A stretch of 64,000 bases of DNA from Pseudomonas xantholysinigenes (GTDB lineage: Bacteria > Pseudomonadota > Gammaproteobacteria > Pseudomonadales > Pseudomonadaceae), in contig NZ_CP077095.1 in assembly GCF_014268885.2 (NCBI RefSeq), positions 5,455,001 through 5,519,000 of the forward strand. The letters are read 5' to 3'. Positions 19,864 through 28,804 of this stretch are shown piece after piece. The notes under the pieces are model-generated. The model did no database searches, was not told the DNA's origin, and saw only the letters and a program-made list of their open reading frames with translations. The translations under genes were made by a program, and so were the position numbers. The stretch's first letter is position 1. Every line of letters starts with the position of its first letter.

Positions 19864-20352
19864 ATGAGAACCCAGCACCAGAGCAAGCGTGAACTGGACA
19901 AGATCGACCGCAACATCCTGCGGATCCTGCAGAATGACGGGCGCATCTCGTTCACCGAACTGGGCGAGAAAGTCGGGCTGTCCACCACACCCTGCACCGA
20001 GCGCGTACGGCGCCTTGAGCGCGAGGGGATCATCATGGGCTACAACGCCCGCCTCAACCCGCAGCACCTGAAGGGCAGCCTGCTGGTGTTCGTCGAGATC
20101 AGCCTGGATTACAAGTCCGGCGACACCTTCGAGGAGTTCCGCCGCGCGGTGCTCAAGCTGCCCCACGTGCTGGAGTGCCACCTGGTGTCGGGTGACTTCG
20201 ACTACCTGGTGAAAGCTCGCATTTCCGAGATGGCCTCGTACCGCAAGCTGCTCGGCGACATCCTGCTCAAGCTGCCCCATGTGCGCGAATCGAAGAGCTA
20301 CATCGTGATGGAAGAAGTGAAAGAGAGCCTGTGCCTGCCGATCCCGGACTGA
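19864..20352 (+). CDS. lrp: Lrp-family regulator (DadR-like)
   Basis: A 162-residue Lrp/AsnC regulator. Residues 10-60 contain the helix-turn-helix ('LDKIDRNILRILQNDGRIS', 'LGEKVGLSTTPCTERVRRLE'), and residues 70-150 the RAM ligand-binding domain. ATG 19864 (MRTQHQSKRELDKID) is preceded by GGAGGG about ten bases upstream. An in-frame upstream ATG at 19816 lacks this and adds atypical residues. Because it is divergent from dadA it is probably the alanine-responsive activator of dadAX, called DadR in P. aeruginosa. It may also have wider Lrp-like roles. Confidence 0.9.
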   Translation: MRTQHQSKRELDKIDRNILRILQNDGRISFTELGEKVGLSTTPCTERVRRLEREGIIMGYNARLNPQHLKGSLLVFVEISLDYKSGDTFEEFRRAVLKLPHVLECHLVSGDFDYLVKARISEMASYRKLLGDILLKLPHVRESKSYIVMEEVKESLCLPIPD

Positions 20353-20356
20353 GACC

Positions 20357-20710
20357 TCAGACCAGCACTTGACGGGTCGTGGCGATGAACTGGTGGACCA
20401 GTTGCTCGGCCGCCGGCTCGATAGGCTGCGCCGGCCCTCGGCCACGGGGGCAGGCCAGGCGCGGCGTGGTGCCGAACAGGCGGCAGATCATCGGGCGCTC
20501 GTCATACACCGTGCAGCCGTGCGGCCCCAGGTGTACGCAGTCCAGGCGTTCAAGGGCAGCTTCCTGCTCGGCCTGGGTCTTGCGCGGCAAGCGGGCCATT
20601 TCTTCAGCGGACGTAGTGACCGGGCCGCAGCAGTCATGGCAGCCAGGCTCGCACTCGAACGAGGGGATGAGTTCACGCAGGAAGTGGATCTTGTGGCGGT
20701 TGCAGGACAT
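20357..20710 (-). CDS. YkgJ-family cysteine-cluster protein
   Basis: A 117-residue protein with the YkgJ zinc/iron-chelating cysteine pattern: 'FECEPGCHDCCGP' (four cysteines near residues 19-28), then 'CVHLGPHGCTVYDERPMICRLFG' split across the middle, and 'LACPRG'. The family is widespread and thought to bind metal, but its role is not established. It is convergent with lrp (stops four bases apart) and divergent from the oxidase gene at 20863. Confidence 0.8.
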   Translation of the reverse strand: MSCNRHKIHFLRELIPSFECEPGCHDCCGPVTTSAEEMARLPRKTQAEQEAALERLDCVHLGPHGCTVYDERPMICRLFGTTPRLACPRGRGPAQPIEPAAEQLVHQFIATTRQVLV

Positions 20711-20752
20711 GACAAGGTACGAATCAAAGGATCTGCATGGATTATAAGCCCA

Positions 20753-20776
20753 TTCGCGGGTAAACCCGCTCCCACA
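20753..20776. repeat. Single REP (family B)
   Basis: One copy beginning TTCGCGGGTAAACCCGCTCC sits between the divergent YkgJ and oxidase genes, with no partner copy nearby. It is one of the few REPs here that lie upstream rather than downstream of genes. Confidence 0.85.
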
Positions 20777-20862
20777 GGATCCTCGCTACCCTCGCTGGTT
20801 GCCCCGGCGCGAAAGCAGAGCTTATCCTCGCCACCTCCCTCCATTCGCTCAGGGCCGTCTCA

Positions 20863-22155
20863 ATGATCCACAGCGCGCAGCACGCCGCCTCCTACTATGC
20901 CGCCAGCAGCGCGCCCCATCCCGATCATCCCTTCCTGCAAGGTGAACACAGCGCCGACGTGTGCATCGTCGGTGGTGGCTACTCAGGCCTGAACACCGCC
21001 ATCGAGCTGGCCGAACGTGGCCTTTCGGTGATCCTCCTCGAAGCGCGCAAGATCGGCTGGGGTGCCAGCGGGCGCAACGGCGGCCAGCTCATTCGCGGGG
21101 TCGGCCATGGCCTGGAGCAGTTCCTCCCGGTGATCGGCGCGGACGGTGTGCACAGCCTGAAACTGATGGGCCTGGAGGCCGTGGAAATCGTCCGCGAGCG
21201 TATCGAACGCCATGCGATCGACTGCGACCTCACCTGGGGTTATTGCGACCTGGCCAACAAACCCGCCGAGCTGCAAGGTTTTGCCGAGGACGCCGAGGAA
21301 CTGCGCAGCCTGGGCTACCGCCACGAACTGCGCCTGGTGCAGCCCGGCGACCTGCATACGGTGGTGGGCTCCGATCGCTACGTCGGCGGCCTGATCGACA
21401 TGGGCTCCGGTCACCTGCACCCGCTCAACCTGGCGCTGGGCGAAGCCGCCGTGGCCAGCCGCCTGGGTGTGCGCCTGTTCGAGCAGTCGCAAGTCAGCCG
21501 TATCGAGTACGGCCCTGAAGTGAAGGTGCATACCGCGCAAGGCCGGGTACGCGCCAAGACCCTGGTGCTGTGCTGCAACGCCTATCACAACGACCTCAAC
21601 CGCGAGCTGGGCGGCAAGGTGCTGCCAGCCGGCAGCTATGTCATCGCCACCGAGCCGTTGGGCGCGGAACGCGCACGCCAGCTGCTACCGCAGAACATGG
21701 CGGTGTGCGACCAGCGCGTGGCGCTGGACTATTACCGGTTGTCGGCCGACCACCGTCTGCTGTTCGGCGGAGCCTGCCACTATTCCGGGCGCGACCCCAG
21801 GGACATCGCCGCCTACATGCGGCCGAAGATGCTCAAGGTGTTCCCGCAACTGGCCGATGTGCGCATCGATTACCAATGGGGCGGCATGATCGGCATCGGC
21901 GCCAACCGCCTGCCGCAGATCGGCCGCCTGGCCAGCCAGCCCAACGTCTATTACGCCCAGGCCTATTCCGGCCATGGACTCAACGCCACCCACCTGGCCG
22001 GGCGCCTGCTCGGCGAGGCTATCAGCGGCCAGCAAAGTGGTCGTTTCGATCTGTTCGCCAAGGTGCCGCACACCACCTTCCCCGGCGGCAAGTTGCTGCG
22101 CTCGCCGCTGCTGGCACTGGGGATGCTTTGGTACCGGCTCAAAGAACTGGTTTAA
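20863..22155 (+). CDS. pauB: Gamma-glutamylpolyamine oxidase (PuuB/PauB type)
   Basis: A 430-residue FAD-dependent amine oxidase of the DAO family. Residues 29-60 form the FAD-binding beta-alpha-beta unit ('DVCIVGGGYSGLNTAIELAE'), followed by 'IGWGASGRNGGQLIRG', characteristic of PuuB-like enzymes. The C-terminal part has 'YYAQAYSGHGLNATHLAGR'. The reaction is likely oxidation of gamma-glutamylputrescine or related glutamylated polyamines to the aldehyde. The position next to lrp matches pauB4 of P. aeruginosa, where four paralogues exist, so polyamine specificity is uncertain. Confidence 0.82.
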   Translation: MIHSAQHAASYYAASSAPHPDHPFLQGEHSADVCIVGGGYSGLNTAIELAERGLSVILLEARKIGWGASGRNGGQLIRGVGHGLEQFLPVIGADGVHSLKLMGLEAVEIVRERIERHAIDCDLTWGYCDLANKPAELQGFAEDAEELRSLGYRHELRLVQPGDLHTVVGSDRYVGGLIDMGSGHLHPLNLALGEAAVASRLGVRLFEQSQVSRIEYGPEVKVHTAQGRVRAKTLVLCCNAYHNDLNRELGGKVLPAGSYVIATEPLGAERARQLLPQNMAVCDQRVALDYYRLSADHRLLFGGACHYSGRDPRDIAAYMRPKMLKVFPQLADVRIDYQWGGMIGIGANRLPQIGRLASQPNVYYAQAYSGHGLNATHLAGRLLGEAISGQQSGRFDLFAKVPHTTFPGGKLLRSPLLALGMLWYRLKELV

Positions 22156-22173
22156 GTCGAATTCAGCACGCCC

Positions 22174-22291
22174 CTGTAGGAGCGGCCTTGTGCCGCGAAA
22201 GGGCTGCAGGGCAGCCCCAGCAATATATGCATTAAGCTGAAGCCTGGGGGCCGCTTTGCGGCCCTTTCGCGACACAAGGTCGCTCCTACAG
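22174..22291. repeat. REP pair (family A) downstream of the oxidase gene
   Basis: Copies at 22174-22202 and 22261-22291 are inverted and lie between the convergent oxidase and DUF1127 genes. The second copy has a single substitution (AAGGTCGCTCC for AAGGCCGCTCC). Confidence 0.88.
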
Positions 22292-22300
22292 GAGATCGGC

Positions 22301-22531
22301 TCAGTCCTTCCAGAACGGTTTACGCCCTTCCCGCCACGCCTGCTCCCAGGTCAGTCCGATATCGCGCAACTGCCGATCATCCAGTTGTAGCAGTGCCCTG
22401 CGGGTGCGCCAGCGGTGCAGCATCAGGCCCCAACGGCCCAGGTCCGCGAGCGGGTCGTAGACCTGGACCCGCTGCCCCGCCTCCAGCTCCTTGGCCAACA
22501 GCTGCACACGCACATCGCTCATGCCACCCAT
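22301..22531 (-). CDS. Small DUF1127 protein
   Basis: A 76-residue protein with a C-terminal DUF1127 (YjiS-like) motif: 'WRTRRALLQLDDRQLRDIGLT' precedes 'WEQAWREGRKPFW'. The arginine-rich helix before 'LDDRQLRDIGL' is the family's defining feature. Some DUF1127 proteins bind RNA, but no role can be assigned here. I chose ATG 22531 (MGGMSDVRVQ) with GGGAG about nine bases upstream; the ATG at 22522 is a close alternative. It is divergent from the MocR gene, which suggests a possible regulatory link. Confidence 0.75.
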   Translation of the reverse strand: MGGMSDVRVQLLAKELEAGQRVQVYDPLADLGRWGLMLHRWRTRRALLQLDDRQLRDIGLTWEQAWREGRKPFWKD

Positions 22532-22709
22532 CACCGCGCTCTCCCATTCAGTAGATACCGTGGCAACAGCATGCACGCTCAAACCGTTGACAATACAGAT
22601 CCAACAGCGGCCTATTATTTCCATACAGAATTGGCAAAAAGTGCGTTGAATGCAGTATTTTCCGAGCATCTGTATCGGTCCAAGCCTGAACAAGCCGCAG
22701 GAGTATGCC

Positions 22710-24140
22710 GTGACCCTCTACCTCAACCTGGCCGAACTGCTCGGTGCCCGCATCGAACAAGGCCTCTACCGCCCCGGCCAGCGCCTGCCCTCGGTGCGCG
22801 CCCTGAGCGTGGAGCACGGCGTCAGCCTGAGCACCGTGCAGCAGGCCTACCGCCTGCTGGAGGACAACGGCCTGGTCTCGCCACGCCCTAAATCCGGCTA
22901 TTTCGTCGCCGAGGACCGGCAGCTCCCGGCACTGCCCGACATCAGCCGCCCCGCCCAGAGGCCTGTGGATATTTCCCAGTGGGAACAGGTGCTGGAGCTG
23001 GTACGGGCCACCCCGCGCCCCGATGTGATCCAGCTCGGCCGCGGCATGCCTGATGTCGACAGCCCCACGCTCAAGCCGCTGCTGCGCAGCCTGGCGCAGA
23101 TCAGCCGGCGCATGGACATGCCCGGCCTGTACTACGACAACATCCACGGCAACGCCCAGCTGCGCGAGCAGATCGCCCGGCTGATGCTCGACTCCGGCTG
23201 CCGCCTGGGCCCGGCCGACCTGGTGGTGACCACCGGCTGCCACGAGGCGCTGTCGTGCAGCATCCGCGCGGTGTGCCAGCCCGGCGATATCGTCGCGGTC
23301 GACTCGCCCAGCTTCCACGGCGCCATGCAGACCCTCAAGGGCCTGGGCATGAAGGCCCTGGAGATCCCCACCGACCCGCTCACCGGGATCAGCCTGGAAG
23401 CCCTGGAACTGGCACTGGAACAGTGGCCGATCAAGCTCATCCAGATCACCCCCAACTGCAACAACCCGCTGGGCTACATCATGCCCGAGGCGCGCAAGAA
23501 GGCCTTGCTGACCCTGGCCCAACGCTACGACGTGGCCATTCTGGAAGACGATGTGTATGGCGACCTGGCCTACACCTACCCGCGCCCGCGCACCCTCAAG
23601 TCGTTCGACGACGACGGCCGGGTGCTGCTGTGCAGTTCGTTCTCCAAGACCCTCGCCCCGGGCCTGCGGGTCGGCTGGGTGGCGCCGGGGCGTTACCTGG
23701 AGCGGGTGCTGCACATGAAGTACATCAGCACCGGCAGCACCGCCTGCCAGCCGCAGCTGGCGATTGCCGACTTCATCGCCGAGGGCCATTACCAACCGCA
23801 CCTGCGGCGCATGCGCAACCAGTACCAGCGCGGCCGCGACCTGATGTGCGACTGGGTGACCCGCTATTTCCCGCCCGGCACGCGCGCCAGCCGCCCCCAG
23901 GGCGGCTTCATGCTGTGGGTGGAATTGCCGGAAAGTTTCGATACGCTACGCCTGAACCGCGCTTTACTGGAACAAGGCGTGCAGATCGCCGTCGGCAGTA
24001 TCTTCTCGGCCTCGGGCAAGTACCGAAACTGCCTGCGCATGAACTTCGCCGCCCGGCCCACGGCGCAGGTCGAAGCCGCCGTGCGCAAGGTCGGTGAAAC
24101 CGCCCTTCGTCTACTGGATGCCGAACGCACCGACGGGTAA
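22710..24140 (+). CDS. MocR/PdxR-type GntR-aminotransferase regulator
   Basis: A 476-residue fusion. The N-terminal 75 residues are a GntR winged helix ('GLYRPGQRLPSVRALSVEHG', 'STVQQAYRLLEDNGLV'). The remainder is a fold type I aminotransferase domain with the PLP-lysine segment 'CSSFSKTLAPGLRVGW'. Such proteins normally regulate transcription by sensing PLP plus an amino compound. The start is GTG 22710 (TLYLNLAELL follows) with GCAGGAG upstream; a longer in-frame ATG at 22650 lacks a site. It is divergent from DUF1127 over 178 bases. Its target is unknown. Confidence 0.85.
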   Translation: MTLYLNLAELLGARIEQGLYRPGQRLPSVRALSVEHGVSLSTVQQAYRLLEDNGLVSPRPKSGYFVAEDRQLPALPDISRPAQRPVDISQWEQVLELVRATPRPDVIQLGRGMPDVDSPTLKPLLRSLAQISRRMDMPGLYYDNIHGNAQLREQIARLMLDSGCRLGPADLVVTTGCHEALSCSIRAVCQPGDIVAVDSPSFHGAMQTLKGLGMKALEIPTDPLTGISLEALELALEQWPIKLIQITPNCNNPLGYIMPEARKKALLTLAQRYDVAILEDDVYGDLAYTYPRPRTLKSFDDDGRVLLCSSFSKTLAPGLRVGWVAPGRYLERVLHMKYISTGSTACQPQLAIADFIAEGHYQPHLRRMRNQYQRGRDLMCDWVTRYFPPGTRASRPQGGFMLWVELPESFDTLRLNRALLEQGVQIAVGSIFSASGKYRNCLRMNFAARPTAQVEAAVRKVGETALRLLDAERTDG

Positions 24141-24200
24141 CTTTGCGCCGCCTGCCACGGTCCAACCCCATAAGCCCTTGCCGCACAGGACGATCCACCC

Positions 24201-25751
24201 TTGAGACTCCAGCGAGCCCTGCCTCTGCTGCTGGCGCTGCAGCTCGGCCTGGCGGGCTGTGCCAGCGTCGGCACGCCCCGTGAAGTCAGCCAGGCCCTGC
24301 CAGCCAGCGACTCGGCGTTCGGGCGCTCGGTGCAGCGCCAGGCCGCGCCCTATCAGGGGCGTTCGGGCTTTCGCCTGCTGCCCAACAGCAACGAGGCATT
24401 CCGCGCCCGCGCCGAACTGATCCGCAACGCCCAGGCCAGCATCGACCTGCAGTACTACATCGTCCACGACGGCCTCAGCACCCGCGCGCTGGTACACGAG
24501 CTGCTACGCGCCGCCGACCGCGGCGTGCGCGTGCGCATCCTGCTCGACGACACCACCAGCGATGGCCTGGACAGCCTGATGGGCACCCTCGCCGCCCATC
24601 CCAACATCCATATCCGCGTGTTCAACCCCCTGCAACTGGGGCGCAGTACCGGGGCGACCCGTGCCGTCGGCCGACTGTTCAACCTGTCGCGCCAGCACCG
24701 GCGCATGCACAACAAGCTGTTCCTGGTGGACAACAGCATGGCCATCGTCGGCGGTCGCAACCTGGGCGACGAATACTTCGACGCCGAGCCCAACCTCAAC
24801 TTCACCGACATCGACCTGCTGGGCGTGGGGCCGGTGGCCGAACAGCTCGGACACAGTTTCGACCAGTACTGGAACAGCGCCCTGAGCCGGCCAATCGGCG
24901 ACTTCCTCTGGCGCCAGCCCGACACCAACGACCTGTTCGCCAGCCGCCAGCGCCTGGAGGTGTCGCTGGCCGAAGCACGCACCCGACGCAAGGCCCTGTA
25001 CGACCGGCTCATGGCCTACCAGACCGAACCGCGCCTGGGCATCTGGCGCAACGAGCTGATCTGGGCCCACGGCCAGGCACTGTGGGACGCTCCGAGCAAG
25101 GTGCTGGCCGACGACGAGCCAGACCCGCAACTGCTGCTGACCCAGCAACTGGCCCCGGACCTGAACAACGTGCACAAGGAGCTGATCCTGGTGTCGGCCT
25201 ATTTCGTGCCGGGCGAGCCGGGCCTGCTGTACCTCACCAGCCGTGCCGACGCCGGCACCTCGGTCAAGCTACTGACCAACTCGCTGGAGGCCACCGACGT
25301 GCCGGCGGTGCACGGTGGCTATGCCCCATACCGCCGCGCCCTGCTCGAACATGGCGTGCAACTGTACGAACTACGCCGACAGCCAGGCGCCCCTCGGCTG
25401 CGCCTGGGTTTTCATGGCAGCTCCGACTCGAGCCTGCACAGCAAGGCCATGGTCTTCGACCGGCGCAAGACCTTCATCGGCTCGTTCAACTTCGACCCGC
25501 GCTCGGTGCTGTGGAACACCGAAGTCGGCGTGCTGGTGGACAGCCCGGAGCTGGCCGAATACACCCGCGAGCTGGCCGTGCAGGGCATGTCGCCGGCGCT
25601 GAGCTACCAAGTGAAACTGGTGGACGGAAAACTGGCCTGGGCGACCGAGGACAATGGTCAGCGGCACATGCTGGTGACCGAGCCCGGGGGCATATGGCGG
25701 CGCTTCAATGCCTGGATCAGCAAGGCGGTCGGGCTGGAGAAGATGTTGTAA
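24201..25751 (+). CDS. Phospholipase D-family lipoprotein (ClsC-like)
   Basis: A 516-residue phosphatidyltransferase/phospholipase D protein. Residues 1-20 are a lipoprotein signal ending at the lipobox 'LGLAGCAS', so it is anchored to a membrane. Both HKD motifs are intact: 'HNKLFLVDNSMAIVGGRN' near residue 172 and 'HSKAMVFDRRKTFIGSFN' near 415, each followed by the GG/GS-x-N element. The domain layout is like ClsC/YmdC cardiolipin synthases. The TTG start at 24201 is chosen because it gives a correct signal peptide, and AGGA lies about ten bases upstream. It is 60 bases after the MocR gene. Confidence 0.8.
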   Translation: MRLQRALPLLLALQLGLAGCASVGTPREVSQALPASDSAFGRSVQRQAAPYQGRSGFRLLPNSNEAFRARAELIRNAQASIDLQYYIVHDGLSTRALVHELLRAADRGVRVRILLDDTTSDGLDSLMGTLAAHPNIHIRVFNPLQLGRSTGATRAVGRLFNLSRQHRRMHNKLFLVDNSMAIVGGRNLGDEYFDAEPNLNFTDIDLLGVGPVAEQLGHSFDQYWNSALSRPIGDFLWRQPDTNDLFASRQRLEVSLAEARTRRKALYDRLMAYQTEPRLGIWRNELIWAHGQALWDAPSKVLADDEPDPQLLLTQQLAPDLNNVHKELILVSAYFVPGEPGLLYLTSRADAGTSVKLLTNSLEATDVPAVHGGYAPYRRALLEHGVQLYELRRQPGAPRLRLGFHGSSDSSLHSKAMVFDRRKTFIGSFNFDPRSVLWNTEVGVLVDSPELAEYTRELAVQGMSPALSYQVKLVDGKLAWATEDNGQRHMLVTEPGGIWRRFNAWISKAVGLEKML

Positions 25752-25778
25752 TTGGGATTGCTCGGGGCGCTTTGCGCC

Positions 25779-25840
25779 CCTTTCGCGGCACAAGGCCGCT
25801 CCTACAGGGAACCGCGATCTTCTGTAGGCCTTGTGCCGCG
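25779..25840. repeat. REP pair (family A), second copy decayed
   Basis: The first copy (25779-25807) is complete. The second (25822-25840) reads CTGTAGGCCTTGTGCCGCG, having lost the AGCGG that normally follows CTGTAGG. It lies between the convergent PLD and MFS genes. Confidence 0.85.
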
Positions 25841-25868
25841 ATGGGCTGCGCAGCAGCCCCAGGATGGA

Positions 25869-27008
25869 TCAGGCCGACGCCGGCTCGAAGGCATCCTGCC
25901 GCCGGGTCAGCACCACCAACCCCGCCGCGCCCACCGCCATCAACAACGGCAGCGCATGCCCGCTGATCCACTGGCTACCGGCCCCGGCCAGCAACGGCCC
26001 GAGCAGGCAACCGATGCCCCACAGCTGCGCCACATGGGCATTGGCCCGCACCAGTTCGTCATCCCGGTAGCGCTCGCCGATCAGCACCAGCGACAGGGTG
26101 AACAAGCCACCCGCGCTGGCCCCGAACAGCACCCACAGCGGCCAGATCACCGATGTATGCAACAACAAGGGAATCGCCAGGCTGGAAACCAGCAAGGTCA
26201 GCGCGCAGCCACTGAACAACGTGCGCCGCGACATGCGATCGGCCAGGGCACCGATCGGCAATTGCAGCACCGCATCCCCCACCACCACCGTACTGACCAT
26301 GAACAATGCCACTTCAGTGGTGAAGCCCTGCTGCAAGCAGTACACCGGCAGCAACGTCAGGATCATCGCCTCGAATGCCGCAAACAGCGCGATGGCCCAG
26401 GCGATCACCGGCAAACGTCGACAGAAACCGAACAGATCGAAAAGGGTAACGCTGCACGCCTCGGTGGTCGGCGCACCGCTGCGCCCCAGCAGAATCAGCG
26501 GCGCCAACAACAACAGGCCGGTGGCCGCCCAAAACCCGAAATCATCGTCCGAGCCCAGAAAGCCCAGCACCAAAGGCCCGGCCAGTTGGCTCAAGGCATA
26601 ACTGCTGCCATACAGCGCCACCAGCCGGCCACGCCATTGCTCGACCACCAGCTGGTTGATCCAGCTTTCGCCGAGGATGAACACCACCGTCAGCGACATG
26701 CCGATCATCAGCCGCAGCAGCAGCCACAGCGCATAGCTGGGCAGCAGCGCCAGCAGGCCAATCGACAACGCCCCGCCCAACAGGCACAGGCGCATGGCCG
26801 CAGGTACGCCTCTCCAGCCGGCGAGGCGGCTGGAGAGGCTGGCGCCGACCAACACCCCAAGCGCCGGCATCGCCGCCATCACGCCGATGGCGAACCCACC
26901 ATAGCCCCAGCCCTCCAGGCGCAAGGACACCAGCGGCATGCTCACGCCGAGGGCCAGCCCGACACTGAGCACCGCCGCCAGGACGGCAAAGTAGGTTCCC
27001 CAACGCAT
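25869..27008 (-). CDS. MFS transporter (YcaD-like)
   Basis: A 379-residue 12-helix major facilitator superfamily permease. Hydrophobic segments recur throughout, beginning at residue 5 ('TYFAVLAAVLSVGLALGVSM'). The loop 'GALADRMSRRTL' near residue 245 matches the cytoplasmic motif A repeat of the second half. Residues near 60 ('LSSRLAGWRG') are the first-half equivalent. ATG 27008 follows AGGAGG at the proper spacing. Its substrate is unknown. It is upstream of nothing obvious and downstream of kauB in the same direction, but a REP pair separates them. Confidence 0.75.
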   Translation of the reverse strand: MRWGTYFAVLAAVLSVGLALGVSMPLVSLRLEGWGYGGFAIGVMAAMPALGVLVGASLSSRLAGWRGVPAAMRLCLLGGALSIGLLALLPSYALWLLLRLMIGMSLTVVFILGESWINQLVVEQWRGRLVALYGSSYALSQLAGPLVLGFLGSDDDFGFWAATGLLLLAPLILLGRSGAPTTEACSVTLFDLFGFCRRLPVIAWAIALFAAFEAMILTLLPVYCLQQGFTTEVALFMVSTVVVGDAVLQLPIGALADRMSRRTLFSGCALTLLVSSLAIPLLLHTSVIWPLWVLFGASAGGLFTLSLVLIGERYRDDELVRANAHVAQLWGIGCLLGPLLAGAGSQWISGHALPLLMAVGAAGLVVLTRRQDAFEPASA

Positions 27009-27040
27009 TACTGCCTCCTGAGCAGATTTGGTCAGACCCA

Positions 27041-27121
27041 TTCGCGGGCAAGCCCGCTCCCACAGGATCACCGCTGCCTGTAAGCATGCGGATTACCTGC
27101 GGGAGCGGGCTTGCCCGCGAA
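27041..27121. repeat. REP pair (family B) between kauB and the MFS gene
   Basis: Copies at 27041-27066 and 27096-27121 are inverted and use the GGGCAAGCCCGCTCC variant. One substitution (CTGCGGGAG for CTGTGGGAG) marks the second copy. Confidence 0.9.
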
Positions 27122-27135
27122 ACGGCCCTAGCGGA

Positions 27136-28629
27136 TCACAGCTTGATCCAGGTCGCCTTCAGCTCGGTGTACTTGTCCAGGGCGTGCAGCGACTTGTCAC
27201 GGCCGTTGCCCGACTGCTTGAAGCCACCGAACGGCGCAGTCATGTCGCCGCCATCATACTGGTTCACCCAGACACTGCCGGCGCGCACGGCGCGGGCGGT
27301 CTTGTGGGCCTTGGAGATGTCCGCGGTCCAGATGCCGGCGGCCAGGCCATACGGCGTGTCGTTGGCAATGGCGATGGCTTCCTCGGCGGTGTCGAAGGTG
27401 ATCACCGACAGCACCGGGCCGAAGATTTCTTCCTTGGCGATCTTCATGGCATTGGTCACACCGTCGAAGATGGTCGGCTCGACATAGGTGCCGCCGGTCT
27501 CTTCGAGGATGCGCTTGCCACCGGCCAGCAGCTTGGCGCCGTCCTGGTGACCGGCGTCGATGTACGACAGCACGGTGTTCATCTGCTGGGTATCGACCAG
27601 CGCACCAACGGTGGTTGCTGGATCCAGCGGGTTGCCCGGCTTCCAGGCCTTGAGCGCCTCGACCACCATGGGCAGGAACTTGTCCTTGATCGAGCGCTCG
27701 ACCAGCAGGCGCGAACCTGCGGTGCAGACTTCGCCCTGGTTGAAGGCGATGGCGCTGGCGGCAGCCTCGGCGGCGGCCTGCAGGTCAGGGGCGTCGGCGA
27801 AGACGATGTTCGGGCTCTTGCCACCGGCTTCCAGCCAGACGCGCTTCATGTTCGACTCGCCGGCATAGACCATCAGTTGCTTGGCGATCTTGGTCGAGCC
27901 GGTGAACACCAGGGTGTCGACGTCCATGTGCAGGGCCAGGGCCTTGCCCACGGTGTGACCGTAGCCTGGCAGCACGTTCAGCACGCCTTTCGGGATACCG
28001 GCCTCGATGGCCAGCTGGGCGATACGGATGGCGGTCAGTGGCGACTTTTCCGACGGCTTGAGGACAACCGAGTTACCGGTGGCCAGGGCCGGGCCGAGTT
28101 TCCAGCAGGCCATCAGCAGCGGGAAGTTCCACGGTACGATGGCACCGACCACGCCTACCGGCTCGCGGGTCACCAGACCCAACTGATCGTGGGGGGTCGG
28201 GGCGACTTCATCGTAGACTTTGTCGATGGCTTCGGCAGTCCAGTGGATGGCCTGGGCCGCACCCGGGATGTCGATGGAAGAGGAGTCGCCAATCGGCTTG
28301 CCCATGTCGAGGGTTTCAAGCAGGGCCAGTTCCTCGACATGCTTGCGCAGCAGGTCGGCGAAACGGATCAGCTTGGCCTTGCGCTTGGCCGGGGCCAGGC
28401 GCGACCAGGCACCGGATTCGAACACCGCGCGGGCGTTGTCGACAGCACGGTTGGCGTCGGCCAGGTCGCAGCTGGCGACCTTGGCCAGGAAGCGTCCGTC
28501 CACCGGGCTCAGGCAGTCGAAGGTTTCACCGGAGGCGGCATCGGTGTATTCGCCGTCGATGAAGGCACGGCCTTCGATCTTCAGTTGCTGGGCACGCTGT
28601 TCCCAGTCCGCACGAGTCAGGGTGGTCAT
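27136..28629 (-). CDS. kauB: Aldehyde dehydrogenase KauB/PauC (gamma-glutamyl-gamma-aminobutyraldehyde or guanidinobutyraldehyde)
   Basis: A 497-residue NAD(P)-dependent aldehyde dehydrogenase. The catalytic cysteine is Cys302 ('FNQGEVCTAGSRLL') and the general base Glu267 ('VWLEAGGKSPN'). 'GAIVPWNFPLLMACWK' and 'FTGSTKIAK' line the cofactor site. Length and position match KauB (PauC) of Pseudomonas, the step after polyamine oxidase in putrescine, cadaverine and arginine-derived amine catabolism. ATG 28629 has AGGAG upstream. An in-frame extension to 28722 is not family-like. It is divergent from the cupin gene. Confidence 0.9.
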   Translation of the reverse strand: MTTLTRADWEQRAQQLKIEGRAFIDGEYTDAASGETFDCLSPVDGRFLAKVASCDLADANRAVDNARAVFESGAWSRLAPAKRKAKLIRFADLLRKHVEELALLETLDMGKPIGDSSSIDIPGAAQAIHWTAEAIDKVYDEVAPTPHDQLGLVTREPVGVVGAIVPWNFPLLMACWKLGPALATGNSVVLKPSEKSPLTAIRIAQLAIEAGIPKGVLNVLPGYGHTVGKALALHMDVDTLVFTGSTKIAKQLMVYAGESNMKRVWLEAGGKSPNIVFADAPDLQAAAEAAASAIAFNQGEVCTAGSRLLVERSIKDKFLPMVVEALKAWKPGNPLDPATTVGALVDTQQMNTVLSYIDAGHQDGAKLLAGGKRILEETGGTYVEPTIFDGVTNAMKIAKEEIFGPVLSVITFDTAEEAIAIANDTPYGLAAGIWTADISKAHKTARAVRAGSVWVNQYDGGDMTAPFGGFKQSGNGRDKSLHALDKYTELKATWIKL

Positions 28630-28752
28630 AGGAAACTCCTCTCTTGTTAAGGTGCAACGCCGCACTGAGGACTCACGGGCGCTGTCAGAAATTCTGGCCG
28701 GGCGACAAACGCACACCGGCACCCGACACCCTAAACCAGGGCGGAGAAACTA

Positions 28753-28765
28753 TCAATATATTTGA
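28753..28765. promoter_or_regulatory. Candidate operator in the kauB-cupin divergent region
   Basis: TCAA-TATAT-TTGA is a short inverted repeat in an A+T-rich patch midway between the divergent kauB and cupin genes. It overlaps the candidate -35 box of the cupin promoter, so a protein bound here could control both genes. PauR is the nearest candidate regulator, but this is inference. Confidence 0.3.
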
Positions 28766-28790
28766 CACGGATGGCCTAAACGCCTACTGA
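28762..28790 (+). promoter_or_regulatory. Candidate sigma-70 promoter of the cupin gene
   Basis: A perfect -35 box TTGACA (28762-28767) is followed after 17 bases by TACTGA (28785-28790), a weak -10 box. It ends 35 bases before the cupin ATG. Confidence 0.45.
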
Positions 28791-28804
28791 TGTGCATTTT
28801 ATTT

